Assembly: GCA_030268105.1 (NCBI GenBank)
Contig: BSDZ01000014.1
Span: 2,686,501 to 2,750,500, forward strand
DNA: 64,000 bases
Origin: Volvox africanus
Taxonomy: Eukaryota; Chlorophyta; Chlorophyceae; Chlamydomonadales; Volvocaceae
Reading direction: 5' to 3'
Positions 13,089-24,787 of this stretch are shown piece by piece; the first letter of the stretch is position 1, and each line of letters starts with the position of its first letter. The notes beneath the pieces are model-generated. The model did no database searches. It saw only the letters and a program-made list of their open reading frames with translations, and was not told the origin of the DNA. The position numbers and the translations under genes are program-made.

Positions 13089-14028
13089 CAGGGCGCGATG
13101 GCGAAGGCTTTTGCCACCAGAAGGCTTCTTCTTTTGAAATCCTGGCGTGGCAAAGGATGTTACCGCGTCAGATGTTACTGCGTCACGGAATTCATGCAAG
13201 TGCTAATGCAGCCAGCCAGCCAGCATGTATAATAACAAACCCACCTCTCTGGGCTGCGTGTATTTCCAGCAGCGCGAAATTGAGCTATTTTTTCTGCAAT
13301 GGTGCTCCCTCTCCGGGGTGTCTCCTCGGCTATTGGGGCCATAGTTCCTCGCCCGCCAGTCAGAGAGCTGCGAAGGTTTGTTTATATGAATATATATCAC
13401 TATTATTGAGCTATTATTTCAGGCAATATTCTGCTGGAGAGGCTGTCAATTTGTCTTGGCGGTCAAATTTTTTGCATCGCTTAAATAAGGCTGTGGCAAT
13501 ATTGTGATACATTAAAAGAAACCTTCAGGTGTACATACAATTCCACATACTTGTCAGTCAGTCAAGGTTGTCCCAGATGAACACACGGTGTGTTGAAAGT
13601 GTTGGGAGATCCACCATCCAAAACAAAAATTAGTATTTGAAAGTAAACCGTTTATAGGTAGTACTCTCAAGTCACACAACAAGTAAACCCAATTACCCAA
13701 GTAGCCGAACCCAACAGTTTCGCGGATAGATTTGGTTTGAGCAGCCACTGCCGTTATCAGCCATCGATACCTGGATAGAAAGTTACGAGGCTTATTACGA
13801 CAAGGTGAGACGCTGACCCCTAAACATATACTACACTGTTCTTAATTCATCGGAATCTGTAGTACAGATAACTTGACAGCCATTTCCACCTGGCCGTTTG
13901 CGGTTGCCAACATAACTCGAATCCCTTAGGGATTGCAGATTGCACCTTAGGCATCGCAGATTGCACCGCATCACACATTCCACTATATGAAGTTTCCCTT
14001 CATTGCAGTATCCAGATGCCACCGCGAG
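13089..14028. other. Region upstream of the giant gene, no gene seen
   Basis: Probably the promoter and 5' untranslated region of the giant gene. The giant gene's frame stays open a little upstream (to about 13199) but without an ATG. The remaining short frames show no family resemblance and no splice-linked partners. Confidence 0.35.
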
Positions 14029-14318
14029 TTAGATGCCGGCCAAATATTCCCTCTCCAGATGTGAGATGCGGCGAGTCTGTAGTGCCCTCTTGTCGGTCAG
14101 TGGCGGAGGTGGCGCCGTGCCGCTGGCGTCAGCGTCGGCGTTGGCGGCAGCCGCCTCACCAGCCTTGGCGGCGGCGCGCTGCGCCAGCGGCCCCGGTGCG
14201 CATTCCGGGACAACCGCCGCGACATAAATCCACGTGACGGCGGTGAGTGCGATGCATGTCCACAGGGCAGTCTTGACGGCGTGGTAGCCGCCGATGAGGG
14301 GCCCCGCCAGCATCCCGA
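14029..14318 (-). CDS. Isolated exon encoding a membrane segment, possible C-terminal end of a transporter
   Basis: An open frame of about 96 codons ends at 14029 and follows a good splice acceptor at 14319-14321. It begins with GMLAGPLIGGYHAVK, continues with a strongly hydrophobic helix (TALWTCIALTAVTWIYVAAV) and PE, and then an Ala-rich, charged tail. A glycine-rich loop, one helix and PE resembles the end of a major facilitator superfamily protein, but one helix is not enough to assign a family. I could not find convincing upstream exons in the next 2 kb on the right, so this may be a gene remnant, or the other exons are too short to see. Confidence 0.35.
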
Positions 14319-14380
14319 CTGAGAATCATGACGTCAGATACCCCACAGCAGTTGCTCTGGGAAAAGAAGATGAAGACGCA

Positions 14381-14436
14381 TGAGGCACGAGGCACGAGGC
14401 ACGAGGCACAAGGCACGAGGCACGAGGCATGAGGCA
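14381..14436. repeat. Tandem repeat of a 7-base unit (GAGGCAC)
   Basis: Eight copies of GAGGCAC-like units in a row, with two showing single-base changes. It sits about 60 bases upstream, in the transcription sense, of the isolated membrane exon. Confidence 0.85.
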
Positions 14437-16543
14437 ATATTAAGGAACTCAGAACTACTTGTGTGAAGACCCATGCGAATTTACTGTCGACATCTCGAAA
14501 TTGCTTCGCTGCTCATAATGGGACGAGCACGTATCGTGACGCACGGCAGAAGCTTTCTGGATTCTGGTGCTGCATGCCGACCGCTTACCTTATTTGCATC
14601 AATCAATCAATCAATAAGCATCAAGACTATCACCTGACCAGCACAATTTGCTACTTCCGTTCAAATTCCTGGCCCCGTGCTTTTTCTGCTGCAAGCCTGA
14701 CAGATAGCACACTCTTGCACCTTGCTCTGGCGCTAGCGGCCACCATTTCCTTCTCTGGGATATCTACAGTATACTGCAAACTACTATGCCTGGTGCTGAA
14801 AGCAAAGTTGACCCAGGGTTGACCGGAGCTGCGGTTTGGATGCCCCAAGACGCTTCATAATATAACCATGCCCTCGCACGCCTAGTTAATGAATGCCAAT
14901 AACGAAAAGTCTTCCCCCTTCACAACTAGAGACTTCCCAAATAATCCACAACCCCAAACACTGGCAGCATTGTCCTTCTGAAAGTGTATCGTTCAATTCA
15001 GAGCTTTACATAGTTCAACATAAGCTCCTAGCTCTCAATCCTTCAAGTTCACAGTGCCTTGTCCAGGGCTTCCTATGTTGCACGCTGCAAGTCAAACATC
15101 AAGTTCGCAGAGGCTAAAGCTATGCGGGCGTGCGATATAGCACATCACGATCGTCAGGACCCACGGGTCTGTGGGATCCAGGACGCGGTGATTTCGAGCT
15201 GCAAGCTGCATGTAACAAGATTTACTGAGGTCAAGTGCGCCTGATGTGTACCTCGTAACAGAGCCCTGCGACAGGAGGACGTTTCCCATCTGCGCTCCTT
15301 TCCCTCCTTACCTCCTTCCCTCCTTTTGTCAAGATGGCTGCGCTGCGGACCAGCCTGGGTGATGAACGGTAGCCCTACGTTTTCGTGATTAGTACCGGTC
15401 CCAAGAGTCCAGCACCCAACCGCAAGTGACAAGAAAATTCACATCACGTCCATAAATAAAAGCTTTTCAGCAAGATAGAATGCCTGCCTATAACGTTTCA
15501 ATGGGTGGGGCCAAGCGGGGTTAAAAAACAGCGCAAGGCGTCCCAGTAAGTTCCCCTATGCGTTATGACCAGCTGTACGCGGGATTTAATTCCTAACCGA
15601 CTGATGACTGGCGAAAATATTTTATAGCTGACGTGCGACATCTCCATCTGGCTACATGATCTGGCTACACAGCTAGCATCCTTGGAGGCCAAACGTTCCC
15701 ACATAGCAAGAAATCTCTTTAAATACATGAAGTGCACAACCTCCAAGCCTACGTAAGCTAAGTAAGTATATCTTTCGTTTCACGGGGTATGCAGCAATGC
15801 ACACACGGATGCGCGGGATAGATACCACTAAGGTCCACGCAAAAAGGAAAAGAATGGAAGACCCAAAACTCTTTTCAAATCATTATCATAATCATAATCT
15901 ACCACGGGTGCTGATCACCATTTAAATAAGTGATTTATGCTCCCGGATGATGCGTTGCGGAGGTGACAGTTTGGAGGAAAAATATAATGAAAGGCAGGAA
16001 ATTGGATTGATCAGAGCTACTCCCGGCAAGGGCAGTTGTCAGCGCTCGGGAACTTAACAAGCCCGAATGCAACGCAAGACCTGCAAATCGGGAACAATTG
16101 GAAAAAGGCGAGATGGAGATGAAGTGCGCTTTAGAAGTGCGACTTAGAAGGATCCCGCCTGGCGAATGCCGGTACCCGCACGGGGATTGCGAGAGCGATG
16201 GGCGATGGTGGTCCCCTGCGGCAGAAGGCACGGGAACACGATTTACGAATGGCGCTGCGAAAGGATCTACCGCTGCGCGAAGTGGAATGGGATACAGGGG
16301 GATGTGTTCTGAGCGCCGAAGGGTGCAGTGTGAAGGGCGATCACACGGGATGTCCCTAAGTAATCGGGGCGGTTGATGAATAAAAAGGCCATGTTAGATT
16401 GACTTATTTCATTATAGATTGGGAAAATACTCGTGACAGGTATTACAATTAGAGTAGTGAAGAATTGAGGTTTAGCGTTTTAAAGCAGGGGGAAAGAAGG
16501 TGATATTGCGGGCTTGCGTTAGGAAGCCGGGTTAGTTAGGCGT
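14437..16543. other. Gene-poor stretch
   Basis: No gene is supported on either strand. An AATC tetranucleotide run lies at about 14599-14613. Open frames here are short, lack family motifs and do not join by splice phase. Confidence 0.4.
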
Positions 16544-16550
16544 AAGGCCT

Positions 16551-16693
16551 AGGTAAGGCGTTTAAACTAAGGGCCTTACCTCAGCCCGTGTCCTCAGGGC
16601 TGTATTTATTCGCGTGCGTAGTCATTCCTGCAATCTTGTTTTTGTTGTTCAGCACGCGCTGAACAACTAAACAGGTCCCGCGCCTCTGGCGCG
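16551..16693. repeat. Cluster of three short inverted repeats at the retroelement's left side
   Basis: Three hairpin-forming palindromes follow one another: a 9-base stem AGGTAAGGC/GCCTTACCT (16551-16581), a perfect 10-base stem GTTGTTCAGC/GCTGAACAAC with a 4-base loop (16644-16667), and a 6-base GC stem (16679-16693). They immediately precede the gag-like sequence. They may be terminal or regulatory sequences of the retroelement. Confidence 0.6.
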
Positions 16694-16712
16694 CTTTCTG
16701 TTCTTAACCGCT

Positions 16713-17945
16713 GTGCCTTCGGCTCTTCAGCAAGACTCTTCGAGTTCAGTACCCACTGTGGGACATAACGTTTTTGTTGCCATCATCGGTTGCAAAGTTG
16801 GCATCCAGTCTGCTCATCTTCGTGTGTTCGGCGGTTATGCTCGTGAAATAACCGTCATGACGCCCGAACAATACTTTTCTCAGCATTCTGGACTAATGAG
16901 CGGCGGTAACACGCCTCTCGGAGCAGCGCATCAGGGCTCGATGCCCAGGTAGATACCGACTCAAGGCGCGCCGGCGGGACCAGACATTCTCGGCATGCTG
17001 TCACAAATGCAGCAGGTCTTAGCCAGTGTCAATGCCCGACTCAACAGTCAAGCCGCAGGGGCCGTGATGGTCTCCATCAGCGCTATTTTGCCCAGTTGGA
17101 ACGTCCGTTGCTGGATGACATTACTCGGGAGTTCAATGCAGAGTATGCGAAGGCTAGAGCAAAGGTGACCCTTAAGTCTTTGGCTGAGCAGGAGGTTCGT
17201 CGGAGCAGCAATAGTGGGCAGTTCCGTGGGCACGGTGGCCTTGGCCGCTGGGGTCGTGGACGTGGCGTCAGTGGTCGTGTTTTTCAGCCTGCGCATGCCG
17301 TAGCGGCTGCTGGTGTCTCGGCCCAGACGGGGTCGGAGCAGGGCCATTAGATCATGACCTCGCATTCCGCTACACCCCTGCATGCGCGGGTCACAGGGCT
17401 CATGGATGGTCAAGATGGACCTGGCGGATGCCTTCTACCACATTCCCATTCGTGAGGCTGACCGTCGTTTCTTTGTTTTTCGTTTCTGCGGTGTGTTATA
17501 CCAGATGAATGCACTACCAATGGGCTGACTCAACAGCCCTTATTGGTTTTCCAAGATCATGCGCAACGTCGTGCATTTCTGGGGTGATCCACTGGCCTCG
17601 GTTGGTGGTGGGCATTCTCACCTGAAGCCCCCCCTTCCCCCACACCAGTTTTATTCCCTGGTGCGGTGTGGTCGACCCGCCCGGTTGGGTGTGCGTGTCT
17701 TACCTTACCTTGATGATTTTCTGTTTGTTTTCGCTTCCGAGCAGCAAGCCCGCGTTGGAGCTCAGTGGATCAAGGAGAGCATTGAATTCTTGGGCCTATC
17801 TTGCCATCCCACGAAGTGCCAGTGGACGCCGTCTCAGTCCGTTTACCATTTAGGTATCACTGTTAACACGTGCCTCCGTAACGCCCCTGAGAATTGTGCA
17901 GTGGGTGGAGTGGGCTGATCCACCCGCTGCTCCACCGATATGGTA
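16713..17945 (+). mobile_element. Decayed retrotransposon with gag-like part and reverse transcriptase (DIRS-like by motif)
   Basis: Plus-strand fragments are broken by frame changes and stops. A gag-like piece starts near 16713 and continues in other frames to about 17347, ending in an Arg/Gly-rich segment. The reverse transcriptase core follows almost at once: KMDLADAFYHIPI near 17410 (with the catalytic Asp), LPMG followed by a TGA stop at 17527-17529, then SPYWFSKIMRNVV, and later LPYLDDFLFVF with the YLDD active site near 17705. The order and the wording around YLDD resemble DIRS-group or related tyrosine-recombinase elements of volvocine algae, but no recombinase, RNase H or terminal repeat is recognisable. 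The spacing between gag and reverse transcriptase is too short, which suggests an internal deletion. It is not functional as it stands. Confidence 0.75.
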
Positions 17946-20049
17946 ATGTGTATTTAGATCCTTCTAATTGAACCATCAGTGCAGCTGCTCATGTTCGAAC
18001 CATCAGTGATGGTGTTTCGTAATTTTGCAAATCGATAAGCAGAGAGATATATACGATCCATGATGTGATATGTATATCTATATTATGATAATATAGCTCG
18101 TCAACTAGTCGATGCGTGGACAACGTGACGTGATATTAGTTTTCTTACAAATTAGGGATTATCATTAATGATGGTGTGGTGGAGGTAAAAGAGGAGGCCC
18201 AGTGGCTCGGGTGCATGCACACCCCTCTCGCCTTGTAAGGAAAGACGCCAGTGGCTTTTACTTTAATGAGATAGGTCGGCACATGATGAGACGTTGATGA
18301 TATGATGCGACCCCCTCACTAAGGACTGTTTCAGAATCACGCATCCAATTTGTATTGGATGTGTGGCCAATCACACATGCCGAGTGAGCCCATCTTCTGC
18401 CGTGAGGCTCACGAGTCTGTCAGTATGTCCTGTAGCATGCTCGGCACCAACTAGTCTTGTGGCATCCCAGACTGCTGACCCCGCTAATCAGCCTCTGAGC
18501 CCGTTCAGAGCCATCTGGTGGTGGCGGCCAAGTGTGGTGAAGCGATGCAAGCGGATGCAAGTGGTGACCAAATTCATGTAACATATATGTTCATTTTGTA
18601 ACCTAGGCACCTTCTGGTGGGAGCCATTCGTGATCCTAGACTGTGCTTCCCGCGACCGTTCTTTGCCCCTGCCATTCTCTCTTCACCCTTCTCTTTTCCT
18701 ACGCGCCCCTGACCCCGCGTCTTAATCTGTGCCCGCCTTCTTCTTTCACAACCGTGCCTTTTAACACCCTTTCCGATTTTTCTTCCCATTCGCCCATGCC
18801 GATGCCGTACCCTTCGACTGTCGTCCTGCCGTTTTCTGACACAGAAGTCCTCCCATTCTTCCAAATTGTACTTATTACTTTCTGACCATTTCTTCGCTTC
18901 TTCTTTACGGCAAAACTCAATGGCATAGTTTTCCTGGGGTGCACGGTTCAATAACGTTGCTTCAACTGCCTTAGACCCGTCCTGGACGGTAATATGGATG
19001 CAAGGCTGTACTAAAAAATATAAAATAATTTAGGAAAATTAGCAGAAAAAGTAACTTAAAACAGACTTTTTTTTTAAATGCCAAAACGATGTACAGAACT
19101 TAGTATATCGCTTCGGTTGATTCGCGCGTGCGCAGGCTTCAGTGTTGTGTGCGGGATAGGGGGTTCATCACCCGTGGCGACTAACCTGGCAGTCCCTACC
19201 TTCCCCGGTATTTCGGGGCACCCTCATCCAGTCTCCCATGCCGACTTCTCCGAGATCAGTGCTTTTCCCAGGTTCAGCACCCACCGCCGGCATCCAGCCG
19301 AATCTGCCGAATCAACTAAGGCGTCAACTTCGCACCTGGTCAGCTCGCAGATCATTTTAATTGGAGTCGTCACCGTCCATCGACATGGGGGCAACCTGCC
19401 CTCATCTTAGGGTCTTTGGCCCGCTCTCGGTCGGGGTAGAACCTGTAACTCCAGGGGAATTCTCAGTGTTGTTTGGGCTGGTTTGGGGGGCTTTGGGTTC
19501 GGACGCTTTGTCTTCCTAAGAAAGGGTTGGGAGGTCCACGTGCATGACAGCACCAGCGGTCAGCTTTCACATCTCGCGCTTCCCACTTGAACCTAAGAAT
19601 ATTTACTTGGTACCTTTTCGCCACCACCAGCAGCAAGATCAATGGTAAACTTTAATATGGATTCTATTGCCTTATTTCGGGCGTCTATTTGCGGCCTTGG
19701 CGGCTACCTAGTTTACGTTCAAACGTTTTCACCTTCTCGGACGGAGCTAGACGCCGTCTATTCGTCTCCTCCCTCCCTCCTTCCCTCCCTCCCTCCCTCC
19801 TACTTCACACCCCTTCTCTCCCTCCCGCCCTCCCTTCGTACCATAACCTTGGGAGCCGGTGGCCCCTTGTCACTGCTCCTCTTGGAAGAAGGCCACCGGA
19901 ACTGAGTGGGACTAAGTTCTACCCTTTTTACAATTACGGCATCCCTCATCTTGCCTGCCCTCCCTGCAAGGAGGTTCTTTCTCGCCGACTACAACCGAAG
20001 TGGATTGTGCCGCAGGGATTGTTACTTTGACTGCAATACAATTTTTATT
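17946..20049. other. Repeat-rich, gene-poor region
   Basis: No gene supported. It begins with an imperfect direct repeat (GAACCATCAGTG, about 17970-18010) and AT-rich sequence. A pyrimidine CCCT/CCTC tract lies at about 19767-19830. A charged minus-strand frame at 18574-18951 looks like chance. Part of this stretch may be the 3' remainder of the retroelement. Confidence 0.35.
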
Positions 20050-20183
20050 ACGACTTTAGAAGTCGTTATGTAAAACTTACAGCAAACATGCCAAAAAATC
20101 AGCGAAAAAACAATAAGAAAAGACTGGCAGCACATAAAAAAGGTTTCAACGTAAAGGTTCCTTCAGCAGCACTGGTTTCCTGA
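20050..20183 (+). other. Hairpin followed by a 31-codon very basic frame
   Basis: A perfect 7-base inverted repeat (ACGACTT, loop TAG, AAGTCGT, 20050-20066) is followed 21 bases later by an ATG (20088) opening a 31-residue frame beginning MPKNQRKNNKKRLAAHKK. About a third of the residues are Lys or Arg. It might be the start of a mobile-element protein or an exon, or chance. No partner exon was found. Confidence 0.2.
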
Positions 20184-21366
20184 GTCCTATCGTTGGGGAA
20201 ATCCAGTCAACTGCCTGAACCACGAAGTGCGGCTTCCGATGCCAATCTGCGCTACACTGCCACGCGAAGATTGAAGCAATCTTTCAGAAAACCAAGCCAA
20301 CGGCCAACCAACAACGACCCAACTATTAAACCGCTGAAGTTACATAATACAGCGATAATCCCTCCGACAAGCCACATACCTGATTAGTCCGTGTGGGTTG
20401 GGAAACCTTACTTGAATACTGACCCAGCTCGCGATCCCCTCTTCCCCTCCCCTCCCCTCCGCCCATTGCCCATCGTTGCAGCTTAACAGATTTGTTTAGG
20501 GCAACAGGTGGGGCAGAAGAGGGTTGAATGTACACGAATCCGTCATAGGATAATTGGGACGGGACGTGTTTGCCAACCGTATCAGACAACGTGCTTAACT
20601 ACTACAAAGTACGGCGCCACAAACAGACGGGCGACAGGCTGATCCGGAAATGAGCATTTCTGCCGGAGGGTTAATGAAACATGAAAATCGGACGGTGACA
20701 AATGCTATGTGCATAGGTCATCGATGCGTTGGTGATGCTTGCTGCCTTAGAACCCCAGGGCCTCCGAGAGCCGCGAGGTACGGTAAGGCTGGGAGCTGAA
20801 TTTGATGCCTCGCTAAGTCCCTGAATGATCAAGGAGCGATGTAGAGCTTCAAAGCTGAAGGTTGCCAGCGAAGGCCCTTTCATCTTGGCCCATGACGCGT
20901 ATAGGCCGGAACCGGGATGCACGCGTGAAGGGTTGGATAGGAGAATCCAATCTAAAGGCTCTCCGTGTAACGATCCGTTGGTTACTCGTGATGGCAGACC
21001 AACTTGCTCCTTAAAACGATTTCATTCAAGCACCAGTTTAACTTCACAGCCAAAGGCCACTCTTCATATAAGTGAAGCCTGGAACTCCTAAGCTCCTTAG
21101 CTACTAATAGCAAAAAGGGGATGGGCGGATACCAGGAAGTCAATATCAAAGGGATCTTAAAGAGAATCTACTATAAGCTACCGTCAGAGGACGGTATTTC
21201 ATATCACTGACATTCATTGAAATGATGCAAGGGCACAGGAATTGCCCTGGGTGGTTTGCTCCAGGGTAGGCGTAGTCCGGCTTATCCGGGGCCGGTCATC
21301 GCTCATTAGTTCCCACACCCGTTGCCTTTACCTTGCGCACATTACCGATTCTCTCGTTAGGAGAAA
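20184..21366. other. Region upstream of ATPC
   Basis: No gene supported. The last few hundred bases should contain the ATPC promoter and 5' untranslated region. A C-rich tract (repeated CCCCT) is at about 20439-20460. Confidence 0.35.
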
Positions 21367-23162
21367 ATGGCCGCCACCATGCTTGCCTCTAAGCAGGGCG
21401 CCTTCATGGGCCGCTCGTCCTTCGCCCCGGCCCAGCAGCAGGGAGTCGCGCGCCGCGGCTCGCTCCAGGTGACTGCAGCTGCCAGTTTCTACTCTTTAAT
21501 ACAATAATAGCACAGCGCGTTGATTTTATTGTTGTGCATGGATTTGTATAGGTGACCGCTGGCCTCAAGGAGGTCCGCGATCGCATTGCTTCGGTGAAGA
21601 ACACCAACAAGATCACCGATGCGATGAAACTGGTCGCTGCCGCTAAGGTTCGCCGTGCCCAGGAGGCTGTGGTGAACGGCCGCCCATTCTCAGAGAACCT
21701 GGTTAAGGTGCGCGAAGGGTCGGGAGGCTGAATGCCTAGGCCTGTGCAATCGCATTCATGAAAGCTACCCGACCAACACATGTTAAAGTTTGAAGGCAGT
21801 ACTATTACCTGGAAACCTAGTTCCTTGTTGGCGCTGAAATGGACGCAGGTTCTCTATGGCGTAAACCAGCGCATCCGCCAGGAGGACGTGGACTCGCCGC
21901 TGTGTGCTGTCCGCCCTGTTAAGAGCGTGTTGCTAGTTATTCTGACTGGCGATCGTGGTCTTTGCGGCGGCTACAACAACTTCATCATCAAGAAGGTAGA
22001 GTGACGTTTTCTCGGGACTGGGTTCGTCAATTCCTAGCCCGTTACTGTTCATGGGGCATTAAAACTTCGCGCTTCATCCGGCATGAATGGGCTTGTCGAT
22101 GGGTTTTGTTGGCCCCTGGGGTTATTGCTGCTTCCCAACGTCTTACGAACCGCCCTACGACATCAACTACGGGTATGTTGACGCAGAGCGAGCAGCGCAT
22201 CCGTGAGCTGAACGCTCTGGGCGTGAAAGTCAACCTGGTGTGCGTGGGCCGCAAGGGTGCCCAGTACTTCAGCAAGCGCAAGCAGTACAACGTTACCAGT
22301 GAGTCCTCGAAGACCGTGAGAGCAGGTGTTCCCCCAGCCTTCTAGGGGCGTTGCCAAGGTTGCCATTTGTAAATAATTTTTGGGGAGAGAATGTTGAAGA
22401 CGTGGTAATGTGTCTTGATCTGAAAATGCACCAGGATTGTAGGAGTGCGGTGTAATTTCAACATGTCCTAAGTATGGAACGGGTTTGCGATGTCCTGGGA
22501 TTTAATTTAATATCATATATTTGGTGCCGTTCTCTCTGCTTTCAAAACCAGTCCTGTTTGTCGTCGTATTTTCACCTTCCTGGTGTTCCTCTGCAGAGTC
22601 CTTCTCCCTGGGTGCGGCTCCTTCGACCAAGGATGCTCAGGGCATTGCCGACGAGATCTTCGCGTCGTTCATTGCCCAGGAGTCCGACAAAGTGGAGCTG
22701 GTTTTCACTAAGTTCATCTCGCTCATTACCTCGGACCCCACCATCCAGACTCTGTTGCCTATGACCCCCATGGGCGAGCTCTGCGATGTTGATGGCAAGT
22801 GCGTTGATGCTGCCGATGACGAGATTTTCAAGCTGACCACCAAGGGTGGCGAGTTCGTTGTTGAGCGTGAGAAGAGCACCATCGTCACCGAGGCCCTGGA
22901 TCCGACCTTGATCTTTGAGCAGGAGCCTGCTCAGATTCTGGACGCCCTGCTGCCGCTGTACATGAACAGCTGCCTGCTGCGTTCGCTGCAGGAGGCACTC
23001 GCCTCAGAGCTGGCGGCCCGCATGAACGCCATGAACAACGCCTCGGATAATGCTAAGGAGCTGCGCAAGGCGCTGACTATTCAGTACAACAAGCAGCGCC
23101 AAGCAAAGATTACGCAGGAGCTGTCAGAGATCGTGGGTGGTGCCGCGGCTACCTCTGGCTAA
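21367..23162 (+). CDS. ATPC: Chloroplast ATP synthase gamma subunit precursor
   Basis: Five exons (21367-21468, 21552-21707, 21849-21995, 22187-22298, 22597-23162) join exactly in phase to 360 residues, against 358 in Chlamydomonas as I recall it. Gamma is the rotor shaft of the chloroplast CF1 ATP synthase, coupling proton flow to ATP synthesis on the stromal side of thylakoids. The first 35 or so residues are a plastid transit peptide ([20 protein letters not shown]). The mature part starts near [15 protein letters not shown], followed by [17 protein letters not shown] and [12 protein letters not shown]. The loop LCDVDGKC holds Cys235 and Cys241, the dithiol reduced by thioredoxin in light to relieve inhibition, absent from mitochondrial and bacterial gamma. 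The C-terminal helix includes [18 protein letters not shown], the family signature. The exon 4/5 junction rebuilds a Lys codon, giving [11 protein letters not shown]. Confidence 0.97.
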
Positions 23163-23331
23163 ACGCCTGAACTATTCTGTTCTGTGGAGCTGGTGGTTGC
23201 ATGGTGTGAGTGGCGAGTGCATCCCGCAGGTGGGAAGGAATGCAACTGCGCAGTTGTGTGTGTGCACGCGCTGTTGATCTGCAGCCCATGGGTGCACCGA
23301 AGGTTGTGGTAAAGCCTTGTTTCATCGCTTG

Positions 23332-23336
23332 TGTAA
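23332..23336 (+). terminator. Candidate TGTAA polyadenylation signal of ATPC
   Basis: TGTAA lies 170 bases after the ATPC stop codon. A second TGTAA is at 23716-23720. Either could serve. Confidence 0.4.
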
Positions 23337-24268
23337 GCAGGCGGCAAAGAAGGCAGGGGTTGCTTGGCGGCTTGAAGCTGTGGGGTAAGCTGTGCCTCCT
23401 GGCGGCATCGCGGCAATTTGAGAAGAATCACAATATCGTGAGAAGTGAGTTAAAATCGCCGATGTGTCAAAGGCTTAGTTGTTAGGCAAAGCCCTTCCGG
23501 CCACCCGTTTTGGAGATGCAGGGTGGTGCAGTTTGGGAGGTCTGCAACGAGGCGAGCGTGCTGTGTAGAGCAGATTTGCAGTCTAGGGTGGCAACAAGGC
23601 GGAGTTTTGTTGACCTGCTTCCGCGGCGTTGTGATGTTGGATTTATTTTTTAAGTGTCGGTTCGCTTAAAAGAAAACCTGCCTATACACTTGGCAATCTC
23701 GAACATACACAATGTTGTAAGGCATACGTTATACTACGACTATTCAGCGCCCTCTTGGTTACCCTCTTAAGTGGGAATGCACTAGCTCTGATTCCAATAT
23801 ACGTTATTCCAACATACGCCTTCTACCATGCAACTTCACACAGGACATATGAAAAATATAGCTATGCTATGTCCAGTTCATTTCGTTAATTCTCATATCC
23901 CTGATAAAAAGCAAACCTGGCCATGATGCTTTATATATATTTGTTCAATAGAATGTTGAGTATCTCGATGTCGCTCAACAATCTGTTTTATGTTCATAGG
24001 CATGACACGGTTTGAGGTGAATACCACGCCCTTGTGTGCTGGTTGGTTGGCAGCATGTAGCTACAAACACTTTGTAAATGTAGTTGGTAAGCAAAAGCAT
24101 CGTACGGAAGTGAAAACTTACACAGACGAGGCCTCGAACGTAATAGGCGGAAACAAACACAGGTTCAGCCTCCAGCTCCACCACATGACCACCTTCCGCA
24201 ATGTCTACATCCCAACTGCGAACACTGGTGCCACCACTACAGCCTATAAAACAAAACTGCTGTTGTGC

Positions 24269-24273
24269 TTACA
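24269..24273 (-). terminator. Candidate TGTAA polyadenylation signal of PRPL29
   Basis: TGTAA on the minus strand, 86 bases downstream of the PRPL29 stop codon. Confidence 0.4.
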
Positions 24274-24358
24274 TTTCAGTCCGATACCAGCATTACGCCG
24301 AATCGCAACGGCACATGTAACGCATGCGACGAGGGCAAAAGACGTTAAATTTGCCAGC

Positions 24359-24787
24359 CTACTTCGCCTGTGCGCTTTTCTGAAATAATCCCTGTGCCAA
24401 AGCTGCCCGCTTCTCCATGCGCCGCGCCACCCGGCGGTCGGTAATGCCATCCGCTATCTGTCGCTGTCTCAGCAAAGTGAGGCATTGAGCAATTTGGCGA
24501 CGAAGGTGCTTATTCACATGCGCTTTTGGAACCTTCTCAGGGTTCCGCTCAGGCATGGTCTCACCAGCCTTAAATTCAGTCACACCACCAGTGCGCTGCA
24601 CCCACTTAACGCTCGCAAGCTCACGCTTCAAAAGGTTGGACTTTTCCACAAGCTCCTGATTGGACAAGCCGCTGAAGTTAGCAATCTTGGTTTGCTTGGC
24701 CTGAACAACCACAGCCACGCGCTGAGGAGCCGGCGCCACGGTCGAGCGGACTGGGCGCACAGCAGTGAACGCACGGGCGACTTGCAT
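24359..24787 (-). CDS. PRPL29: Plastid ribosomal protein L29 (bL29c)
   Basis: A single uninterrupted frame of 142 codons. bL29 sits near the peptide exit tunnel of the large ribosomal subunit. Here it would be a nuclear-encoded plastid version. The first 30 or so residues ([19 protein letters not shown]) are rich in Ala, Arg, Val and Ser without acids, typical of an algal plastid transit peptide. The L29 core is the helical hairpin [20 protein letters not shown] followed by [20 protein letters not shown], close to the plant plastid L29 that I recall, with an IADGI turn matching EEGI there. A C-terminal basic extension also occurs in plant plastid L29. Absence of introns is notable beside intron-rich neighbours but fits such a short gene. 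Confidence 0.85.
   Translation of the reverse strand: MQVARAFTAVRPVRSTVAPAPQRVAVVVQAKQTKIANFSGLSNQELVEKSNLLKRELASVKWVQRTGGVTEFKAGETMPERNPEKVPKAHVNKHLRRQIAQCLTLLRQRQIADGITDRRVARRMEKRAALAQGLFQKSAQAK

Larger units (their letters stand above)
23163..24358. other. Convergent intergenic region between ATPC and PRPL29
   Basis: It contains the two facing 3' untranslated regions. The centre (23640-23960) is AT-rich. No further coding sequence is supported. Confidence 0.45.

Noticed and set aside
14381..14436. Short regular repeats as a possible CRISPR array
   Set aside because: Units are 7 bases with no spacers; the window is eukaryotic nuclear DNA.
18574..18951. Charged minus-strand frame of 125 codons
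   Set aside because: Composition comes from pyrimidine-rich DNA; no motif, no partner exon, and it lies next to a decayed retroelement.
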